From JBOFLG01 sp051657745 (GTDB lineage Bacteria > Actinomycetota > Actinomycetes > Actinomycetales > Dermatophilaceae), in contig JBOFLG010000188.1 in assembly GCA_051657745.1 (NCBI GenBank), positions 1 to 17,395 of the forward strand: a stretch of 17,395 nucleotides of DNA, read 5' to 3'. The translations under genes and the position numbers were made by a program. This document shows, piece by piece, positions 14,357 through 17,395 of the stretch. Each line of letters begins with the position of its first letter. Within the stretch, counting starts at the first letter, position 1. Under the pieces are notes generated by a model. That model worked only from the letters and a program-made list of their open reading frames with translations, made no database searches and was not told the DNA's origin.

Positions 14357-15561
14357 CCGAAGGTGAGCCCGGCGCCCACCTCGTTGACGACCAGCAGGTC
14401 ACAACCCTTTCGAGCGAGTTTGGCCCGACCATGCTCGAGCACCGATCCGTCGGCGTCGCCGGTCTCCGCGGCGAACCCGACGATCACCGGATGGCGCAGG
14501 TCGCCGCGGGCGGCCACCAGGCCCGCGAGGATGTCGGGGTTGCGCACCAGGCGAATCGTGGGTGCGCGCTCGTCGGGCGACCCGTCAGCGGCGAGGCCGT
14601 GGCTCTTCTTCAGTTTGTGATCGACGTACTCGGCCGGGCGGTAGTCGGCGACCGCGGCCGCCATCACGACCACATCGGCCCCCGCAGCCGCCTCCCGGAC
14701 CGCAACGGCCATCTCCTGCGCGGTCTCGACCGCGACCACCACCGTGCCGAGCGGGGTGTCCAGCGAGGCGCTCGACACCAGCGTCACCGATGCACCGCGC
14801 TCGACCGCAGCCTGGGCCAGGGCATACCCCTGCTTCCCGGAGGACCGGTTGCCGAGAAAGCGCACCGGGTCGAGCGGCTCTCGGGTGCCGCCGGCGGTGA
14901 CCACAACCGCCAGCCCGGTCAGGTCCGCTTCTCGACGTAACCGGCTCGGTCGCAGCGTGACCGACTCGAGCGAAGCAGTCGAGGGACTGATCGCCGATGA
15001 TGCCGCGCCGAGCGGGGCGGATGCCGTCTCGGCGCGGCCAGCGAGTTCGCGCTGGACGATCGCGAACAACTGCTCAGGTTCCGGGAGGCGGCCGGGGCCG
15101 GAGTCGCGGCCGGTGAGCCGCCCCGACACCGGTGGCACGATGTGCACACCACGCTCGGTGAGGGTGCCCACGTTGGCCTGGGTGGCCGGGTGTTGCCACA
15201 TCTCGGTGTGCATCGCCGGCGCCATCACCACCGGACACTGCGCGGTCAGCAGCACGTTCGTCAGCAAGTCATCGGCCTGCCCGGTGGCGGCGCGAGCGAG
15301 CAGGTCGGCGGTGGCGGGGGCGACCACAACCAGGTCGGCCTCACGCCCGATCCGCACATGCGGAACATCGGTGATATCGGCCCACACGTCGGTGCGCACC
15401 GGATTGCCCGACAGCGCCGCCCAGGTCGGCTCGCCGACGAACCGCAGCGCGGCAGCAGTGGGGACGACGGTGACGTGGTGGCCGGCCTCGGTGAGCAGCC
15501 GCAGCAACGCGCACGCCTTGTAAGCGGCGATGCCCCCGGCGACCCCGAGGACCACAGTCAC
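14236..15561 (-). CDS. coaBC: Bifunctional CoaBC (phosphopantothenoylcysteine synthetase/decarboxylase)
   Basis: Joins cysteine to 4'-phosphopantothenate (CoaB) and decarboxylates the product (CoaC, FMN enzyme) in coenzyme A synthesis. The 441-aa product starts with the flavoprotein CoaC domain (1-172): VLGVAGGIAAYKA, the active-site His68 in DVPHVRIG, APATADLLARAATGQADDLL, and PAMHTEMW (115-122). A 40-residue Ala/Ser linker (173-213) leads to CoaB: VTAGGTREPLDPVRFLGNRS, SSGKQGYALA, AAAVADYRP, DHKLKKS and FAAETGD. The flap that has ACGxxGxGR in E. coli reads TGRDSGPGR here, lacking the Cys; I recall the same change in other actinobacteria. GTG 15561 starts seven bases after rpoZ. The stop abuts the convergent DivIVA-like gene with no terminator between them. 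Confidence 0.97.
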   Translation of the reverse strand: MTVVLGVAGGIAAYKACALLRLLTEAGHHVTVVPTAAALRFVGEPTWAALSGNPVRTDVWADITDVPHVRIGREADLVVVAPATADLLARAATGQADDLLTNVLLTAQCPVVMAPAMHTEMWQHPATQANVGTLTERGVHIVPPVSGRLTGRDSGPGRLPEPEQLFAIVQRELAGRAETASAPLGAASSAISPSTASLESVTLRPSRLRREADLTGLAVVVTAGGTREPLDPVRFLGNRSSGKQGYALAQAAVERGASVTLVSSASLDTPLGTVVVAVETAQEMAVAVREAAAGADVVVMAAAVADYRPAEYVDHKLKKSHGLAADGSPDERAPTIRLVRNPDILAGLVAARGDLRHPVIVGFAAETGDADGSVLEHGRAKLARKGCDLLVVNEVGAGLTFGQDHSTVHLLRRGSTDVIDVGPTSKADVAHAVWDAVASLR

Positions 15562-15568
15562 GAGAAGG

Positions 15569-15832
15569 TCAACCCTCGGTGGGCTCGCGGGTCAGCAGGC
15601 CCTCGTTGATCTCGCGCAGGGAGATCGACAGCGGCTTCTCGTGCACCTCGGAGTCGACCAACGGACCGACGTACTCGAGCAGCCCCTCCTGAAGCTGGGC
15701 GTAGTAGGCATTGATCTGCCGCGCGCGCTTCGCGGAGTACAGCACGAGGGAATATTTGGAGTCGGCGCGCTCAAGAAGCTCGTCGATCGGCGGGTTGGTG
15801 ATGCCGATGGGATCGGCCAGGGTTCCGGACAC
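15569..15832 (-). CDS. rpoZ: RNA polymerase omega subunit
   Basis: Small subunit that helps assemble and stabilise RNA polymerase by binding beta-prime. The 87-aa product matches the actinobacterial form: GITNPPIDELLERADSKYSL (10-29), YSAKRARQINAYYAQL (32-47) and EVHEKPLSISLREINEGLL (62-80). GTG 15832 starts three bases after the gmk stop, and coaBC follows after seven bases, so it sits in the middle of a tightly packed operon. The gmk-rpoZ-coaBC order is widely conserved in bacteria. Confidence 0.97.
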   Translation of the reverse strand: MSGTLADPIGITNPPIDELLERADSKYSLVLYSAKRARQINAYYAQLQEGLLEYVGPLVDSEVHEKPLSISLREINEGLLTREPTEG

Positions 15833-15835
15833 GCG

Positions 15836-16417
15836 TCAGTCTCGCTTTGCTTCAGGTGCGGGGGACGCCATCAATGATACGAGTTCCTCGGCCGCGCGCT
15901 GTACGTCGTCGTTGATGACAACAGCATCGAACTCCGCGGCAGCAGCCAGTTCGACCCGCGCCGTGGCCAGTCGCGCATCCCGCTCCTCGGCGCCCTCGGT
16001 GCCCCGGCCGACCAACCGGCGCACCAACTCGTCCCAGCTCGGCGGCGCGAGAAAAACGAAGTACGCGCTCGGCATCCGCGCTCGAACCTGACGGGCTCCC
16101 TGAAGATCGATCTCGAGTAACGCGGGACGCCCTGCGTCCAGGGCCGCCTCGACGGCGCCGCGTGGGGTTCCGTACTTGGCCCGGCCGTGCACGACAGCCC
16201 ACTCGAGCAACTCGCCGGCCCGCGCCATCCGGTCGAACTCCGCGTCGTCGACGAACAGGTAGTGGACGCCGTCCACCTCGCCTGGGCGCGGATGCCGGGT
16301 GCTCGCCGACACCGAAAGCCAGACCTCGGGGTGACGCTCCCGGATATATGCCGCGACCGTGCCTTTGCCGACGGCAGTGGGACCGGCGAGGACGGTGAGC
16401 CGGGAGCGTGCGGTCAC
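15836..16417 (-). CDS. gmk: Guanylate kinase
   Basis: Phosphorylates GMP to GDP with ATP in the cytosol, feeding GTP, dGTP and (p)ppGpp pools. The 193-aa protein has the P-loop GPTAVGKGT (12-20; GPSGVGKGT in most relatives). It also has the GMP-binding region SASTRHPRPGEVDGVHYLF (38-56), ELLEWAVVHGRAKYGTP (69-85) and LLEIDLQGARQVR (100-112). GTG 16417 overlaps the mihF stop by four bases (GTGA), so it is translationally coupled to mihF. This mihF-gmk coupling is an actinobacterial hallmark. Confidence 0.97.
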   Translation of the reverse strand: MTARSRLTVLAGPTAVGKGTVAAYIRERHPEVWLSVSASTRHPRPGEVDGVHYLFVDDAEFDRMARAGELLEWAVVHGRAKYGTPRGAVEAALDAGRPALLEIDLQGARQVRARMPSAYFVFLAPPSWDELVRRLVGRGTEGAEERDARLATARVELAAAAEFDAVVINDDVQRAAEELVSLMASPAPEAKRD

Positions 16418-16731
16418 CTCGCGCTGAAGCGCTCGAGCAGCGCCGCCGCCTGGTTCTGGCCCAGGCCCCGCACTCGCCGAGTCTCGGAGATCCCCACCTC
16501 TTCCATGATCTGCCGGGCCCGCACTCGGCCGACACCGGGCAGGGACTCCAGCAGCGCCGACACTCGCATCTTGCCGATGACCTCGTTGCTGCGGCTGTCC
16601 TCGATGACCTGTCCGAGCGAGGCGCCGGCGTGCTTGAGCCGGTTCTTCACCTCCGCCCGCTCGCGTCGGGACGCCGCGGCCTTCTCAAGGGCGGCGGAGC
16701 GCTGTTCAGGGGTCAGTGGAGGGAGAGCCAC
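16414..16731 (-). CDS. mihF: Actinobacterial integration host factor (mIHF)
   Basis: Small nucleoid-associated DNA-binding protein, unrelated to the IhfA/IhfB fold, that supports phage integration and shapes the nucleoid in actinobacteria. The 105-aa product shows the whole family pattern: a basic N-terminal helix (LEKAAASRRERAEVKNRLK, 15-33), then VIGKMRVSALLESLPGVGRV (51-70) leading into a helix-two-turn-helix, ARQIMEEVGISETRRVRGLG, and a short C-terminal helix. GTG 16731 has AAGGA seven bases upstream. It is the first gene of the compact mihF-gmk-rpoZ-coaBC run, separated from pyrF by 91 bases that include a strong hairpin. Confidence 0.97.
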   Translation of the reverse strand: MALPPLTPEQRSAALEKAAASRRERAEVKNRLKHAGASLGQVIEDSRSNEVIGKMRVSALLESLPGVGRVRARQIMEEVGISETRRVRGLGQNQAAALLERFSAR

Positions 16732-16771
16732 AAGAGGGTCCTTGGTCGATGTGCAGAGGCCGGCTGGTCAG

Positions 16772-16807
16772 CCCCTGGCGATACGGTCGCGACCCTATCG
16801 CGAGGGG
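16772..16807 (-). terminator. 36-nt imperfect inverted repeat between pyrF and mihF
   Basis: Starting 15 bases after the pyrF stop, the arms cccctggcgatacggtcg and cgaccctatcgcgagggg pair over 18 positions. There are only two mismatched pairs, and the centre ggtcgcgacc is self-complementary. It would form a very stable stem in RNA, without a following U run. It fits a U-less terminator or attenuator ending pyrF transcription before mihF, or a palindromic binding site. Confidence 0.55.
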
Positions 16808-16822
16808 ATTCGCCATAGCGCG

Positions 16823-17395
16823 TCACACCAGGGCATCCCCCGGACAGGCCGCGAGCTCGTCGGCGGAGGCTCGCGCTGCGGCCCGGAGCGACCCCATATC
16901 CGGACCCGCCGCGAGCACCTCCCGGCTCGCGGTGCCGAGCACCTGGGGAAGCGCGTCGCCGAACGTTACGCCCAGGGACCCCGAGGTACCGCCCTGGGCG
17001 CCCAGGCCCGGGGTCAGGATCGGACCGGCCGCAGCCACCAGGTCGAGGCCAAGGTCGAGCACGGCCGAACCCACGGTGGCGCCGATGACCATGCCCACAC
17101 TGCCGAGGCGCCCGTCGAGGCGGGCCACGGCGTTGTCCTGGGTGACCCCGTCGACCACCGCCCGGGCGACCGAGCGGCCGCCGTGGACCGCGTGCTGGAC
17201 CTCCCGACCCTCGGGGTTGGAGGTCACGGTGAGCACAAACACGCCCCGCCCGGTGGCCGCCGCGAGATCGAGTGCGGGCCGCAGCGACTCATAGCCGAGG
17301 TAGGGGCTGAGCGTGACGGCGTCGGCCCGCAGCGGACCATCGTCGGCAAGGTAGGCATCGGCATAGCCACGCATGGTCGAACCGATGTCGCCCCG
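16823..17395 (-). CDS. pyrF: Orotidine 5'-phosphate decarboxylase, type 2 (5' end outside window)
   Basis: Decarboxylates OMP to UMP, the last step of de novo pyrimidine synthesis, in the cytosol. The visible 190 codons enter at the right edge with RGDIGSTMRGYADAYL, the end of the DxKRGDIxxT catalytic motif of the long (type 2) family; the catalytic Lys lies just outside. They continue with ADAVTLSPYLGYESLRP, VFVLTVTSNPEG, the glycine-rich GSVGMVIGATVG and the phosphate-site ILTPGLGAQGG. The methionine at 17374 is internal, not the start. The gene lies upstream of mihF in the same direction, an order often seen in actinobacteria after the carA/carB pyrimidine genes. Confidence 0.93.
   Translation of the reverse strand, partial: RGDIGSTMRGYADAYLADDGPLRADAVTLSPYLGYESLRPALDLAAATGRGVFVLTVTSNPEGREVQHAVHGGRSVARAVVDGVTQDNAVARLDGRLGSVGMVIGATVGSAVLDLGLDLVAAAGPILTPGLGAQGGTSGSLGVTFGDALPQVLGTASREVLAAGPDMGSLRAAARASADELAACPGDALV

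Noticed and set aside
1..17395. CRISPR array, tRNA/rRNA genes, insertion sequences, or phage genes
   Set aside because: No regularly spaced repeats, cloverleaf sequences, transposases or phage proteins were seen on either strand; the only tandem repeats lie within rsmB and the DivIVA-like gene.

Overview
This is a high-GC actinobacterial chromosome segment, probably from the Micrococcales, although the sequence does not settle the family. Three things support this. GTG starts are frequent. The H2TH-type mihF (actinobacterial integration host factor) sits next to gmk. The order pyrF-mihF-gmk-rpoZ-coaBC-metK-priA-fmt-rsmB-map-rpe-ribD is the familiar actinobacterial housekeeping block. Nearly everything is transcribed leftwards (minus strand), so the block reads from the right edge to the left edge. 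Both edge genes (pyrF, ribD) are cut by the window.

Right part (14236-17395): pyrF (pyrimidine synthesis), a strong inverted repeat, then a tightly packed run mihF-gmk-rpoZ-coaBC with overlaps or gaps of a few bases (nucleoid protein, GMP phosphorylation, RNA polymerase omega, coenzyme A synthesis).

Middle (11285-14356): the leftward block is interrupted by two plus-strand genes with an ATGA overlap. Both encode long Ala/Glu/Arg-rich coiled-coil proteins. The second has a DivIVA-like N-terminal motif, and both carry a similar RRDxIT.QL motif after the coiled coil. They look like a polar-growth or cytoskeletal pair related to the DivIVA/Scy/FilP theme. The second gene appears to be frameshifted near 14145: its open frame runs antisense into coaBC, while a better C-terminal tail in another frame stops at 14247.

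Left-middle (5667-11284): metK and a helicase-motif-less priA, separated by a 96-bp gap that holds two DnaA-box-like sequences. Next comes a 564-bp intergenic stretch with a perfect 30-bp palindrome, then a lower-GC gene for a GPH-family sugar:cation symporter with an unrecognised small ORF behind it. This transporter island looks inserted between priA and fmt.

Left part (1-5666): fmt, rsmB (with a repeat-built N-terminal extension), map, rpe, a pentapeptide-repeat protein with a Qnr/MfpA-like layout, a small four-helix membrane protein, and a well-formed FMN riboswitch leading into ribD. Functionally the block joins protein start/maturation (fmt, map), ribosome methylation (rsmB), one-carbon and cofactor supply (metK, coaBC, ribD), nucleotide supply (pyrF, gmk) and DNA/RNA machinery (mihF, rpoZ, priA).
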